19,696 bases of DNA from an uncultured Eubacterium sp. (GCA_900545725.1 URAI01000043.1:1-19696); one strand, 5' to 3'; counted from the first letter of the stretch, positions 1 through 7,967 are shown. Notes: a model not told the origin generated them from the sequence alone. A program made the numbers and translations.

Positions 1-100
1 AACAAGTTCTGCCAAACATTCCACGACCTGAGTAGTTTTCGTAAATATTATACTTAGGACTTTTTTTCACAAAATTTCTGATACCATCCTCGATACTCAT
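1..100 (-). CDS. Hypothetical protein, N-terminal fragment cut by window edge
   Basis: Only the first 33 codons are visible, beginning MSIEDGIRNF and running off the left edge while still open. The ATG at 100-98 overlaps the resolvase stop codon (ATGA arrangement), and a strong GGAGGTGA ribosome binding site lies within the last resolvase codons. The two genes are therefore probably translationally coupled. I do not recognise the family from this fragment. The coupling suggests it belongs to the same mobile-element unit as the resolvase. Confidence 0.6.
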   Translation of the reverse strand, partial: MSIEDGIRNFVKKSPKYNIYENYSGRGMFGRTC

Positions 101-702
101 GCAGTCACCTCCATCGGATATATTTTTTTCAGCTTATAAAAAGTAGTTTTCTTAATCCCCATCTCTCGCATTGCTTCAACAGCTTTCATATCCCCACTTG
201 CAACCTTCTCCATAACAGCCTCATAATTTTCTGGCTTTCTCACAGTAGGTCTGCCAAACACAACACCCCTATTTTTAGCTGCCTGTATTCCTTCAGACTG
301 GCGTTGATGATTTTTCAGTCTCTCCTCCTCTGCAATAGATGCCATAACCTCAATAAGAATATTGGATACCATTTCCAGTATCCAATCCTGACCATCACAC
401 TCCATCAGAGATGTTGGAACATTGAGGATTTTCACTCGGATCTCGTGAGCTTTGAGCCACTCCAGTTCTTCTTTTATCATCTGCTTGTTTCTGCCAAGCC
501 TGTCCAGTTCCTTGATAACTAAGGTATCTCCTGCTCGAAGCATTGTATTCTTCAAAGCAAGATATCCCACCCTTTCAAAATCCTTACCAGACTGCTTGTC
601 TACAATGATATTTCTCTCTGGAATGCCATACTCAAGCAAAGCTTCAATCTGCCTGTCAGTATTCTGATGTGAAGTGCTGACTCGTGCATAACCAAATTCC
701 AT
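97..702 (-). CDS. Serine recombinase, resolvase/invertase family (about 201 aa)
   Basis: A small serine site-specific recombinase that would cut and rejoin DNA at short recombination sites. The N-terminal motif YARVST carries the catalytic Ser9. KELDRLGRN at about 64-72 supplies conserved active-site arginines. The long helix at about 125-151, ending in the segment around EGIQAAKNRG and GRP, is typical of the family, and a short C-terminal DNA-binding HTH follows (about 170-195). Length matches Tn3-type resolvases and Hin-type invertases rather than large serine integrases. The frame stays open upstream to about 993, but the start at 702 is preferred: it begins exactly at the family N-terminus and has a GGAAGGAG site 10 bases upstream. 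The stop overlaps the next gene. Resolvase and invertase cannot be separated without the target site. Confidence 0.9.
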   Translation of the reverse strand: MEFGYARVSTSHQNTDRQIEALLEYGIPERNIIVDKQSGKDFERVGYLALKNTMLRAGDTLVIKELDRLGRNKQMIKEELEWLKAHEIRVKILNVPTSLMECDGQDWILEMVSNILIEVMASIAEEERLKNHQRQSEGIQAAKNRGVVFGRPTVRKPENYEAVMEKVASGDMKAVEAMREMGIKKTTFYKLKKIYPMEVTA

Positions 703-2118
703 AATAGCAAGACTCCTTCCATTAAATATTGATTTCCGTTCGTAAAAGTCCCTGTAACTGAGCGAACCTCCGCAAATAGCAAATACCACATTTCTGAACC
801 ATTTTTTACCCTCATATTTGATAGTGCGTAAAAGCATGGTTTTATGAACGCAGTACCTACACCAGTTCAGACCGATATAACCGCCTGCCCAAAATACCAC
901 CGCATAATTTGAGCTGTGTGCCACTTTTAAAAGCCTCATCGGAGTATTTGGCATTGAACCATAAAATCGGCTAAATAAGGCAAATACAAGCAAATGAACT
1001 TTTTTAGACCTTTCCGAACGGTTGCTGGTACTATAACTCTTTGTGCAATGCTATTGAAGTGTCTAGTTCTGCCAAAAAGTACGCAGGGCATTTGGTGGTT
1101 ATGTATGATTTCCAAAGGATGAGCCTTTCTCTAAAATAAAGAAGAAAGCCAACAATCACTTTTTGTAACAATTTGATTTTTCAGCCAATAACAGGAATGC
1201 CCATAATTCAAGGTTCAGCATTTCAAATTTGCCGTAAAGTGTTACAATTTGCGAAACATCCATCACTTTTTTCAATCAGTTTCATTTTCACAGGCAAGGA
1301 CACCAATCACTCTTGTGTCAATATTTCAAAATCTTATGGGTACTTTAGGATTTGCAATTAGATAAAGCAGATAAGGAATACAGAACTGGCTTATATATAA
1401 TATTGATTTATACACAGATACAACTATTTTTATCTCTGCATAGCAGTCTCTTGTTTTTATATGACTGCTATATTTTCACATCTATGCATTTATACATCAT
1501 TCAATTTTCTTGGGAATTTGGGAAATTACTAAAAGGATTTGTTGATTTGCGATTGTAATAATAATTCATATTGCTATGGAAGAATAGATTGGAACAAAAA
1601 CTATTATTAAGAGCAATCACCAGTCCTACAGAATATAACATAGACCAGCTCATTATAAAATCAGAATGTATTATTTCATGATAGAATCACTTAACACATA
1701 ATCAGTACATATAAAATCATGGCAGTCTTGATTCAGACATTTTCAGAATAGCTATGAATAGCATAGCACAAATGATTTTATATAAGATTATATTTATTCG
1801 TGATAAGAATGGCTCTGTTCAGAGAAGATGAACTTCAGACACCCATAAGCAGGAATTAAAACAAATTTATTTCATATTAAAACACATAAAATAGACAGCT
1901 ACCGCTAGGTATCTACCCCCCCCATTTTTGACAGACCAGCCAAGCAGTCAGAACCAGTCATATACGCTTGCCCCTGTGAGCCTGCGTGTGCCATTTGTAG
2001 CGAGCGTACCATAATAGTCGAGGACGTGACCACAATGCCAGTAGAAAGCCTGTGTGGGCAGATGCCAAAGCCAAGCCACAAACAACAGTTCCGAGCAATC
2101 ATACATACTTCATGAAAT
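703..2118. other. Long region without a convincing gene
   Basis: About 1.4 kb lies between the resolvase start and the terminator of the surface-protein gene. Open frames here are short, lack good ribosome binding sites and do not look like known proteins. The first 290 bases stay open in the resolvase frame and could hold a recombination site or a decayed gene. A 9-bp inverted repeat (ATAGCAGTC/GACTGCTAT) spans 1440-1471. A 12-base motif, TGTWACAATTTG, occurs at 1164-1175 and 1240-1251. The segment at about 1890-2100 has visibly higher GC than the rest and is listed separately. Confidence 0.6.
1892..2100. other. GC-richer non-coding block with hairpin and C8 tract; possible oriT or structured RNA
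   Basis: This block stands out from AT-rich flanks. It begins with an imperfect hairpin (1892-1915) followed by eight C residues (1916-1923). Further on are a short GGCA-TC-TGCC dyad and two copies of GCTTGGCT on the minus strand. A 65-codon minus-strand frame crosses it (2102-1905) but has no ribosome binding site and an odd composition, so I do not call it a gene. Its position beside mobile-element genes makes a transfer origin or non-coding RNA possible. That is inference, since no relaxase gene is in the window. Confidence 0.3.
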
Positions 2119-2153
2119 GCAAAAAGACCAGCAACTCCGAAGAATCACTGGTC
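2119..2153 (-). terminator. Rho-independent terminator of the surface-protein gene
   Basis: On the minus strand a 12-bp stem (GACCAG...CTGGTC, the inner half with G-U pairs) closes on a TTCG tetraloop and is followed by TTTTT. It lies about 20 bases past the surface-protein stop. Confidence 0.9.
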
Positions 2154-2175
2154 TGACTATGCTCATAATATTCAA

Positions 2176-3738
2176 TTAAGCTGTTTTGCGTCTCTTTACA
2201 AATACGATTACTCCCACAGCTGCAACTGCCATCACAACATAAATTGCGATTGGTGTCATATCTCCAGTCTTTGGTGATGTAGCTGTTGTATTTGCAGATG
2301 ATGCGTTCTTATCTGTTGATACAGTAGTATTTCCAGATGATGTATTATTATCTGATGCAGAAGCGTTTCCATTATTAGAAGTATTTCCATTATCAGATGA
2401 ACCGCCATTGTTAGAGGTATTTCCATCATCAGTCTTTGTATCATTGTTGCTTGATAACTTTGGCTCTGTCTTTGTTACAACATAGCTTGAACAATGGTCT
2501 TGCTTTACAGTCATATAACCATCAGCATCTACTATGACAGCCTGAACCTCTGCAAAGGTATTGTCAGCATTCATAAGTGAATAATAAAGGGTCTGACCTG
2601 CATACTCTGTTCCTGCATAGAAGCGGATGTTTGCTGTTGCTGGTAACTTGCCTGAGTAGTTGAAGTTAATCTGTGATACAAAATTATCCTTTGTAATATA
2701 GGATGGCATTGTATCTGCATAAGCACTGTTGATTGATGTAGAAAAATCATATTCTGTCTTTCCATCTACACTTGACATAGTTCCTTTTGCAAATGTGAAT
2801 GTTACATTGTTATTTGACTTGATAATAACATCTTTAGTAGCATTCTCAGCCAAAATTGAAGCAAATGTATCAGCAGAAACTATCTGCGAATCACCTAAAT
2901 CAACTGTGTAATTATCCTCGCTTGGAGATGGAGCTGGAGTCTCATCTTCAAAGTTTAATACTGTTGATACACCTTCTGGGAGGAACCAGAAATCTACAAA
3001 ACCACGAACTCTGTCTTTAAGTGTATAATAATTATTCCAATCATCACCATTAAGAGTTGCACCATATGGGTCTGTATTATATGTACTAACGTCTAATCCC
3101 GCTGCTGCCTGTATATTCCCAAGATTATCTGATGTATAGTATATTCTGACAATATATGCATCATCAATCTCAATATTATCAAATAATCCCATTTGTTTTG
3201 AACCCATATTTTCATTTATACACCAGTCATACCAATCTGGTACTGATTGTGTATCTAAGTATTCTTTTGGAAGGATACTAAATGACTTTCCTTCAGCATC
3301 ATATATTATTGCTGGTCCTTTATTTGAACCTGACCAGCCCATACCACCGCTAACTTTTTCTTTGATTGAGCCATCTTCATTTTTCTCTATTACAAGATTG
3401 CCATTATCATCCCTTGATAATACAGGAACTATTACATATGAGTCATATGCTTTCCAATATGGAATGCTGCTGTTTTCCCAATCAACATATGCTGTTGTAT
3501 TGCTACCACATACAGCAACATCACCACTAAAATATTCATATCCCAATTGATTAGCAATTGCTTCCCTATCAGCTTTTGAAAGCGACTTTTCTTCATAATC
3601 CCCATCAACATGAATACTTATAGCTGACTTGTCCGTTACATCAGCAGCCTTAACACTTGGTGTATTTCCAACTGAAAATACAGTTATAGCTGCCATAGCC
3701 AAAGCAACTGCTGTGGCTGCAAACTTTTTCTTTCTCAT
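2176..3738 (-). CDS. Sortase-anchored surface protein (520 aa), SPKTG type
   Basis: An exported, probably wall-linked protein. It starts with a signal peptide (MRKKK, then a hydrophobic stretch to about residue 25, with probable cleavage after VKA at 31). A large unrecognised extracellular region follows, then a beta-rich-looking segment at about 275-425. A low-complexity Asn/Ser/Thr/Gly/Asp linker spans about 430-487. It ends with an SPKTG sortase motif at 488-492, a membrane segment (about 495-514) and a KRRK tail. SPKTG is a common Lachnospiraceae variant of LPXTG. An AAGGAG site 11 bases upstream supports the start. The gene is divergent from the HTH regulator, which may control it. Ligand or function is not evident; adhesion is a guess. 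Confidence 0.9.
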   Translation of the reverse strand: MRKKKFAATAVALAMAAITVFSVGNTPSVKAADVTDKSAISIHVDGDYEEKSLSKADREAIANQLGYEYFSGDVAVCGSNTTAYVDWENSSIPYWKAYDSYVIVPVLSRDDNGNLVIEKNEDGSIKEKVSGGMGWSGSNKGPAIIYDAEGKSFSILPKEYLDTQSVPDWYDWCINENMGSKQMGLFDNIEIDDAYIVRIYYTSDNLGNIQAAAGLDVSTYNTDPYGATLNGDDWNNYYTLKDRVRGFVDFWFLPEGVSTVLNFEDETPAPSPSEDNYTVDLGDSQIVSADTFASILAENATKDVIIKSNNNVTFTFAKGTMSSVDGKTEYDFSTSINSAYADTMPSYITKDNFVSQINFNYSGKLPATANIRFYAGTEYAGQTLYYSLMNADNTFAEVQAVIVDADGYMTVKQDHCSSYVVTKTEPKLSSNNDTKTDDGNTSNNGGSSDNGNTSNNGNASASDNNTSSGNTTVSTDKNASSANTTATSPKTGDMTPIAIYVVMAVAAVGVIVFVKRRKTA

Positions 3739-3804
3739 AAAATAAATCTCTCCTTCTTTTGAATAATTTGTAAAACCTCATAATTCTACATATTTTACGC
3801 TCAT

Positions 3805-3837
3805 ACTCACTGTATAGTGAGTATCTATATAGTGAGT
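3805..3837. promoter_or_regulatory. Candidate operator: ACTCACT dyad plus third half-site
   Basis: A perfect 7-bp inverted repeat ACTCACT-gtat-AGTGAGT occupies 3805-3822. A third half-site, AGTGAGT, lies at 3831-3837 in the same orientation, 15 bases from the second. It sits between the divergent surface-protein and HTH genes, where an autoregulator would bind. The regulator that uses it is inferred. Confidence 0.65.
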
Positions 3838-3838
3838 T

Positions 3839-3865
3839 ATTGTATCAGCACTTATTATATACAAT
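3839..3865. promoter_or_regulatory. Second dyad ATTGTAT/ATACAAT in the divergent promoter region
   Basis: A perfect 7-bp inverted repeat (3839-3845 and 3859-3865) with a 13-base spacer lies about 30 bases before the HTH start codon. It may be a further operator or overlap the promoter. No textbook -35/-10 pair with ideal spacing is visible, so the promoter itself is not assigned. Confidence 0.45.
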
Positions 3866-3893
3866 TTATGGTAAAAAGTAAAGGAGAATTTTC

Positions 3894-4130
3894 ATGTGCA
3901 ACTATGGTTCTTTACACTTACGCATAAATGAAATCCTTGCAGAAAAAGGTATCTCCAAAAACAAAATCTGTAAAGATTTGGACATTCCTCGCAGTAACTT
4001 CAACAGATACTGCCGAGATGAATTCCAGAGAATGGACACAAACCTAATCTGTAAGTTATGCGATTATCTTGATGTAGATATATCAGCTCTTATAGAATAC
4101 AAAAAGCCCGATACTTCTCACCATGAATAG
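3894..4130 (+). CDS. Small Cro/CI-type (XRE) HTH transcriptional regulator (78 aa)
   Basis: A compact DNA-binding protein made of little more than one helix-turn-helix domain. The pattern RINEILAEKGISKNKICKDL followed by IPRSNFNRY and a last helix NLICKLCDYLDVDISALIEY is characteristic of the small XRE/YozG-like regulators common in Firmicutes and mobile elements. The start is supported by AAGGAG eight bases upstream. It is the only + strand gene in the left 12 kb, divergent from the surface-protein gene, with clear dyad repeats between them. I infer that it represses itself and/or the surface protein. It is followed directly by a strong terminator, so it is monocistronic. Confidence 0.85.
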   Translation: MCNYGSLHLRINEILAEKGISKNKICKDLDIPRSNFNRYCRDEFQRMDTNLICKLCDYLDVDISALIEYKKPDTSHHE

Positions 4131-4137
4131 ATTGTAT

Positions 4138-4174
4138 AAGTAAAGCGACTGAATCAAAAACAGTCGCTTACTTT
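4138..4174. terminator. Bidirectional hairpin terminator between convergent genes
   Basis: AAGCGACTG and CAGTCGCTT form a perfect 9-bp stem around a nine-base A-rich loop. The stem extends further with one bulge (AAGTA / TACTT). It lies between the HTH stop (+) and the DUF4314-like stop (-), so it probably ends transcription from both sides. Confidence 0.8.
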
Positions 4175-4179
4175 GTACC

Positions 4180-4410
4180 TTAGATTATTACTTTGAATTT
4201 ATCCTGCTCTATAATGATAGCAATACTGCCTGATGCTGGTGGCAACCAGTGACCTTGTAATTGTAGAGCATCGTCTACATATTCCACTTTAAATCTGCTA
4301 CCTACAGGTTTTGGACTGTACTCGTCATCAATAGGCTCTATAAGCTCCACAATAGTTCCTTTAGGATATCTTGCAGAGTAAACCTCTTTCTTATTGATAG
4401 GGTATGACAT
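4180..4410 (-). CDS. DUF4314-like small protein (76 aa)
   Basis: A short soluble protein resembling the DUF4314 family seen in Firmicute conjugative and integrative elements. The pattern is a Tyr/Pro/Gly start (YPKGTIVELIEPIDDEYSP), then GSRFKVEYVDD and a Gly-rich turn before the last strand. The fold looks like a small beta barrel and no catalytic residues are evident. The ATG at 4410 lies one base after the stop of the upstream gene, and the site GAGGAGG sits just upstream of that stop. An in-frame start six codons earlier lacks a site. It is the last gene of the leftward array. Its function is unknown in the family. Confidence 0.7.
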   Translation of the reverse strand: MSYPINKKEVYSARYPKGTIVELIEPIDDEYSPKPVGSRFKVEYVDDALQLQGHWLPPASGSIAIIIEQDKFKVII

Positions 4411-4411
4411 A

Positions 4412-4810
4412 TTACTCTGCCTCCTCATAATCTATCATTTTATCTGGCATCAGAGGTATCAAATGACTTTCAATAACAGGAATATCTTCCTCTCTTATCG
4501 ATGTGAATTCGCCATCACTGTTATGCCTTACACACATAATATTACCAACCAGCATATCAAGAACACCCCCATCATCACTAACCAAGAATCTGTTGATTGG
4601 AAAATTTCTGATTTTGCCCTCATCACTGCAGATTACATCAATGTTATTATTGATACTGACTACTGCGATAAGACCATTGGCTTCATTAAAATTAACATAT
4701 CTCTGCTCAGCCTCCAAGGTGTTATCAACCTCGGCAAGATAGCCTTTATAAACTACACCCGACAGCTTATTCACTCTCAACAGATATGCCTGAATTTTCT
4801 CCTGCTTCAT
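4412..4810 (-). CDS. DUF3846-like protein (132 aa)
   Basis: An acidic protein that resembles DUF3846. The diagnostic stretch is the middle: an ICSDEGKIRNFPINRF-like segment for 'current value / small numbers', then DMLVGNIMCVRH. DUF3846 proteins are carried mostly by Firmicute mobile elements and phages, and their role is unknown. The frame opens at 4882, but GAGGAGGT just before the ATG at 4810 identifies the real start, giving a 44-base overlap with the DUF262 gene. This overlap and the one-base gap to the next gene imply translational coupling. The assignment is by recognition of the pattern, not by alignment. Confidence 0.65.
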   Translation of the reverse strand: MKQEKIQAYLLRVNKLSGVVYKGYLAEVDNTLEAEQRYVNFNEANGLIAVVSINNNIDVICSDEGKIRNFPINRFLVSDDGGVLDMLVGNIMCVRHNSDGEFTSIREEDIPVIESHLIPLMPDKMIDYEEAE

Positions 4811-6044
4811 CTGCAACCTCCTCAGCATCATCGCCTTCTGTGTCCATATCTTCAGTATCCACAGCTTCTTCCGTAGGCTCATTTATAAAACTCCCCATAG
4901 ATGGCGAGTCCTCATCAGTACTTGCTTTATCATCATCAGCCTCAGAGTTTTCAGAAGTTATTGCATCCCAAGTCCATGCATCTTCACTTTCAAAAGGTTT
5001 GCCTACATTGTTAATGTCCCACCCAAAATAGTTACACATGGCAACAAACATAACCTTGAGTCTCTGATTAACATTTACAATTTTTATATTACCGCTACCT
5101 GATGCTTCTTCGTAAGCAGGATATAAAGCGTTGGCAAAATCATTGATAAATGCCTTGAAAAGCTCAGGCTTTACATTGTTCTCAATGGCTATCTTTGACA
5201 TTACGATAATAATAGGAACATTGTTTTTACGCAGGAATTTATTTTTGTTTTCAAATGAAGAATCAAGGTAATCTACGATTTCCATAATCATCTGCTGTTT
5301 TTCTTCATTGTAACTGTTCCTGATACTCTCGGCATATGAAAGCATAGATGCTGCGGAGATATTCTTAAACTCTCTCTGCTCGTGTCGCTGGTCAAGTAAT
5401 GCCATGCCCTGCATTAGCATCAGCAAATCATCTTCTTTGAGAGCCTGTTTCTCTGTGATATTAATAGCCTGTGTAAAGAAGTTCCCTGAAAGCAGAGTAT
5501 TCACAAACTCCATAAGCTCATTTCCAAGCTTGGCTTTACCTTTCTGCATTGCTGAGAGAGCTACACCACTATTAATATTGAAGTATAATTTTTCAGCTTC
5601 TTCCATCGTATAATTCTCAATAGCCTGAACAGTAAATCTGTAGTTCTTGATGATATCCTGCAACTCCTCTTCAAGCTCTGAATACTTCTTACCGGCAATA
5701 TCATATGTAAAACCATCAACTTCTACTGGCTCAACTGAACCATGCAATGTCCACTCATCATTTAAGAATGGAAACAAAGTTGTGATAAGCCTTTGCTGTC
5801 CTTCAAGAACTTGGTAGCCAAAGATATCCTTGCCCTTAGAATCCTCGCCTCGCTTATCTTTTAACAAGACAATCGGTGGAATATAGGAATCTGCAAGCAT
5901 ACTCCATACAAGATTTGACTTGAGGATAGGACTCCACATGCCACTATGTCTCTGAAATGGCAAGGTGCATTGAAGCACCTTGTCATCAGACTCAAACCAT
6001 TTCTTCATTGTATTTACAGATACTGGCAGACTTGATCTATTCAT
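4767..6044 (-). CDS. DUF262-type (GmrSD N-terminal / ParB-like) protein with acidic tail (425 aa)
   Basis: The N-terminal third has the DUF262 signature: FQRHSGMW at 30-37, IPPIVL at 55-60, EGQQR at 81-85 and FNINSGVALSAMQKGKA at 155-171. DUF262 is a ParB/Srx-like nucleotide-binding fold. In GmrSD-type restriction enzymes it supplies the NTP-driven part, with the nuclease in a DUF1524 C-terminus. No HNH motif is seen here: residues about 180-345 are helical, and 351-425 form a tail dominated by Asp, Glu, Ser and Thr. It is therefore either a nuclease-free DUF262 protein or an element-maintenance protein. ATG 6044 is chosen over 6065 because GAGGTGG lies six bases upstream. It overlaps the previous gene by 8 bases. 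Confidence 0.8.
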   Translation of the reverse strand: MNRSSLPVSVNTMKKWFESDDKVLQCTLPFQRHSGMWSPILKSNLVWSMLADSYIPPIVLLKDKRGEDSKGKDIFGYQVLEGQQRLITTLFPFLNDEWTLHGSVEPVEVDGFTYDIAGKKYSELEEELQDIIKNYRFTVQAIENYTMEEAEKLYFNINSGVALSAMQKGKAKLGNELMEFVNTLLSGNFFTQAINITEKQALKEDDLLMLMQGMALLDQRHEQREFKNISAASMLSYAESIRNSYNEEKQQMIMEIVDYLDSSFENKNKFLRKNNVPIIIVMSKIAIENNVKPELFKAFINDFANALYPAYEEASGSGNIKIVNVNQRLKVMFVAMCNYFGWDINNVGKPFESEDAWTWDAITSENSEADDDKASTDEDSPSMGSFINEPTEEAVDTEDMDTEGDDAEEVADEAGENSGISVESE

Positions 6045-6636
6045 CCATATCCACCTCAATTCCATCGTATTCTTTTTCCAGCTCCTCTCGGCTCATCTGA
6101 CCTAAGCGGAGCATAGTAGTATCCTCCAGTTCATAGATAGCCTGTCGAAGTTCCTCATCTGACATATCAGATAAATCATCTTTTTCATCTCCAAACTCAT
6201 CCTGTGCTGCTATATTAACTGGTGGAACGATTGTATTTGCAGGATAATTAAACACATCGTTTGGTGCATAAAACTGGATGAGTGAGCCTTGACAAAAATA
6301 TGGCTTGCTCTTACCTTCATCAAACTTATACTTTTCCACAAACATCATTGGCTGGAAATCACAATCAGAGAAATCATAATATCCATCAGATAATAACTGC
6401 TTCATGATTTCCTTGACCTTAGCTGTTGGCAGATTACCAATCGTGAACTCACCGATGGCAAAGACGTTGCACTCAGTATTCTTTACCTGAAAGTGTAATC
6501 CACTTACAGCTTGCTTACTGTCCTTGGCAATCTGCACCAATCTTATATTTGTTCCATTGAAAGGCACTCTCTTTTCAACAATCTCTTCAACCTTGCTTAT
6601 TTCAAATAAGCCTCCATTAACTAAAACCTTAACCAT
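6037..6636 (-). CDS. Uncharacterised protein in DUF262 operon (199 aa)
   Basis: I do not recognise this protein. It starts with a mixed alpha/beta segment (MVKVLVNGGLFEISKVEEIV) and has a middle region rich in aromatic residues (GYYDFSDCDFQPMMF, about 90-105). It ends in an acidic helical tail (DDLSDMSDEELRQAI onward). No transmembrane segment or catalytic motif is visible. ATG 6636 is preferred over the longer frame start at 6708 because GGAGG is seven bases upstream. The stop overlaps the DUF262 start by 8 bases, so the two are translationally coupled and may form a complex. It is preceded by a 124-base gap containing an AT-rich hairpin, so transcription may restart here. Confidence 0.75.
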   Translation of the reverse strand: MVKVLVNGGLFEISKVEEIVEKRVPFNGTNIRLVQIAKDSKQAVSGLHFQVKNTECNVFAIGEFTIGNLPTAKVKEIMKQLLSDGYYDFSDCDFQPMMFVEKYKFDEGKSKPYFCQGSLIQFYAPNDVFNYPANTIVPPVNIAAQDEFGDEKDDLSDMSDEELRQAIYELEDTTMLRLGQMSREELEKEYDGIEVDMDE

Positions 6637-6718
6637 AATAAATCCTCCATTTCGTGAGTTTAATTTTTTTCGTGTGTTATCTATCACTCTGTTTGAAGTG
6701 AATTGCAAGTTATTTTTG

Positions 6719-6740
6719 AAATTTTTCCATAGAAAAATTT
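6719..6740. repeat. AT-rich perfect inverted repeat
   Basis: AAATTTTTC-cata-GAAAAATTT, 9-bp arms and a 4-base loop, lies in the 124-base gap before the 199-aa gene. Neither side has a clear U-run, so it is more likely an operator or an RNA hairpin than a terminator. Confidence 0.5.
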
Positions 6741-6760
6741 ATGGGATACCCCAAGATTGG

Positions 6761-7153
6761 CTATTTTACAGGGAATTCCTCTGGATTTGCCCTCGCCCAC
6801 TCACCCAGTCGATTGACTTCATTCAATACTTCAGACCAATCATCGGCATATAGCATTTGAATAGTAGACCAAAGGATTTGTAATAATTTCCTTTTATCCT
6901 TAGCTGGGAACTCGCTACTAGGACTAAGAACTATAAGCTTTGTAATATCCAACTGCAGGGAATCATGGTCATAATCATACAGACTGATCAAAAATGTAGA
7001 TAGAACATTGACCTTGTCTCTTTTAATCTTCTTATTGGTTTCTGCACGATAATCTTCAAGGATATCTGTTATGTCAGCATCAAAGCCCTTCTGTTTCCAA
7101 CGCTCCCTCGCCCTGTCAAAATAGACATCCCTTGCTCTGTCAATTAGTGCCAC
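6761..7153 (-). CDS. Uncharacterised alpha-helical protein (130 aa), GTG start
   Basis: I do not recognise this protein. It appears largely helical, with a charged N-terminal half (DRARDVYFDRARERWKQKGF) and a Trp-containing C-terminus (DDWSEVLNEVNRLGEWARAN). It has no membrane segment and no recognisable catalytic motif. The GTG at 7153 shares its first base with the TAG stop of the upstream gene (TAGTG), and GGAGGTG is placed correctly upstream. This indicates strict translational coupling with the 100-aa gene. The two are probably partners. Function cannot be assigned. Confidence 0.75.
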   Translation of the reverse strand: MALIDRARDVYFDRARERWKQKGFDADITDILEDYRAETNKKIKRDKVNVLSTFLISLYDYDHDSLQLDITKLIVLSPSSEFPAKDKRKLLQILWSTIQMLYADDWSEVLNEVNRLGEWARANPEEFPVK

Positions 7154-7455
7154 TACTCAACACCTCCCAGTGGAATATGAAGAACCACCTTGGCAATCGT
7201 GAGCATTGAATAATACACTCTTACAAACTTTGCACTTTCATTTGGTGGAACAACAAGCTCATCACAGGTGCTGCATATGACTGCATTACTCATTCCTTCA
7301 GCACGATAATACTTTGCTACTTTTAGTATTTCATCATAATGCCTTGATGTGTTTAAGACCTGCCAGTCCCTCACACGATTTTGCTCATCCCTCGTTTTAG
7401 GGAGCAACAGCACAAAAGAATTAGGGTGCTTTTCAGCAATAGTGTTTAACAACAT
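7153..7455 (-). CDS. Uncharacterised small protein with a CxxC pair (100 aa)
   Basis: I do not recognise this protein. It starts MLLNTIAEKHPNSFVLLLPK and contains a single Cys pair (ICSTCDELVVPP, about residues 60-70) that could bind metal only as part of an oligomer or complex. The start is firm: AAGGAGGA lies 9-10 bases upstream of ATG 7455. It is the first gene after the toxin-antitoxin terminator and opens a cotranscribed pair with the 130-aa gene. A roughly 150-base leader separates it from the terminator, but no convincing promoter could be picked out. Confidence 0.75.
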   Translation of the reverse strand: MLLNTIAEKHPNSFVLLLPKTRDEQNRVRDWQVLNTSRHYDEILKVAKYYRAEGMSNAVICSTCDELVVPPNESAKFVRVYYSMLTIAKVVLHIPLGGVE

Positions 7456-7604
7456 TTTTCAAGTCCTCCTTTCAGAAAAAGTCCCGACAATTCAGGGTTG
7501 TGTGTGATGTTAGCTCTAGCCTTATTTTTTGTAAAGATTGTCTTGGAATTCTTCTTAAAAAGTTGCATGAGCTATAACGTTATTTGCCTGACTACGAAAA
7601 AGAG

Positions 7605-7638
7605 TAAAAAAATTAGAGCCAGCCTTTCGACTGACTCT
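7605..7638 (-). terminator. Rho-independent terminator after the toxin gene
   Basis: Minus-strand stem AGAGTCAGTC / GGCTGGCTCT (10 bp including G-U pairs) with a GAAA loop, then AATTTTTTT. It closes the toxin-antitoxin unit. Confidence 0.85.
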
Positions 7639-7655
7639 GCTCTACCCCAAGCATA

Positions 7656-7967
7656 TTACAATTTATTTTGGTAATTCTCTAACTGGTGGAAAATACCAAC
7701 TACATTTACAACATCATCTCTCACATCAAAAATAATAATATAATTCATCTGTGGCACAACTGCTTCTCTATACCCTTTCTTTGCCAGATATGCATCTCTA
7801 CATTCTGAAAACTGAAAAGGATTGACCTCCAACCTGTCATAGATAACATCAATACTATCTAACAGATGCTCCGCTGCCTGTTCATTCTTTAAGCGATAAA
7901 TCAAATGATACACAAGATTATCAAGCAATTCATCGGCATGCTCTGTAACATTTAATTTATAAGCCAT
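7656..7967 (-). CDS. RelE/ParE-family toxin (103 aa)
   Basis: The toxin half of a type II toxin-antitoxin pair. The protein has the RelE/ParE layout: an N-terminal strand (YKLNVTEHADELL), two long helices with repeated Leu/Ile and Arg (RLKNEQAAEHLLDSIDVIYDRL), and the strands YREAVV, YIIIFDVR and VVNVVGIFHQLENYQ. This fold cuts ribosome-bound mRNA (RelE-like) or poisons gyrase (ParE-like), and the two cannot be told apart by eye. The ATG at 7967 gives the family N-terminus and an 11-base overlap with the antitoxin gene, the usual coupling in such pairs. The frame extends to 8003, but that would lie wholly inside the antitoxin. A terminator follows. Confidence 0.85.
   Translation of the reverse strand: MAYKLNVTEHADELLDNLVYHLIYRLKNEQAAEHLLDSIDVIYDRLEVNPFQFSECRDAYLAKKGYREAVVPQMNYIIIFDVRDDVVNVVGIFHQLENYQNKL

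Noticed and set aside
600..815. Alternative 71-aa minus-strand frame over the resolvase start
   Set aside because: It overlaps the resolvase N-terminus, which has the catalytic serine and a good ribosome site.
736..1021. Inverted 15-bp motif CCGTTCG (736-750 and 1007-1021) as an invertible segment for the resolvase
   Set aside because: The match is 13 of 15, about what chance gives in 1 kb compared with itself.
1905..2102. 65-aa minus-strand ORF as a gene
   Set aside because: No ribosome binding site and odd composition; the block looks non-coding.
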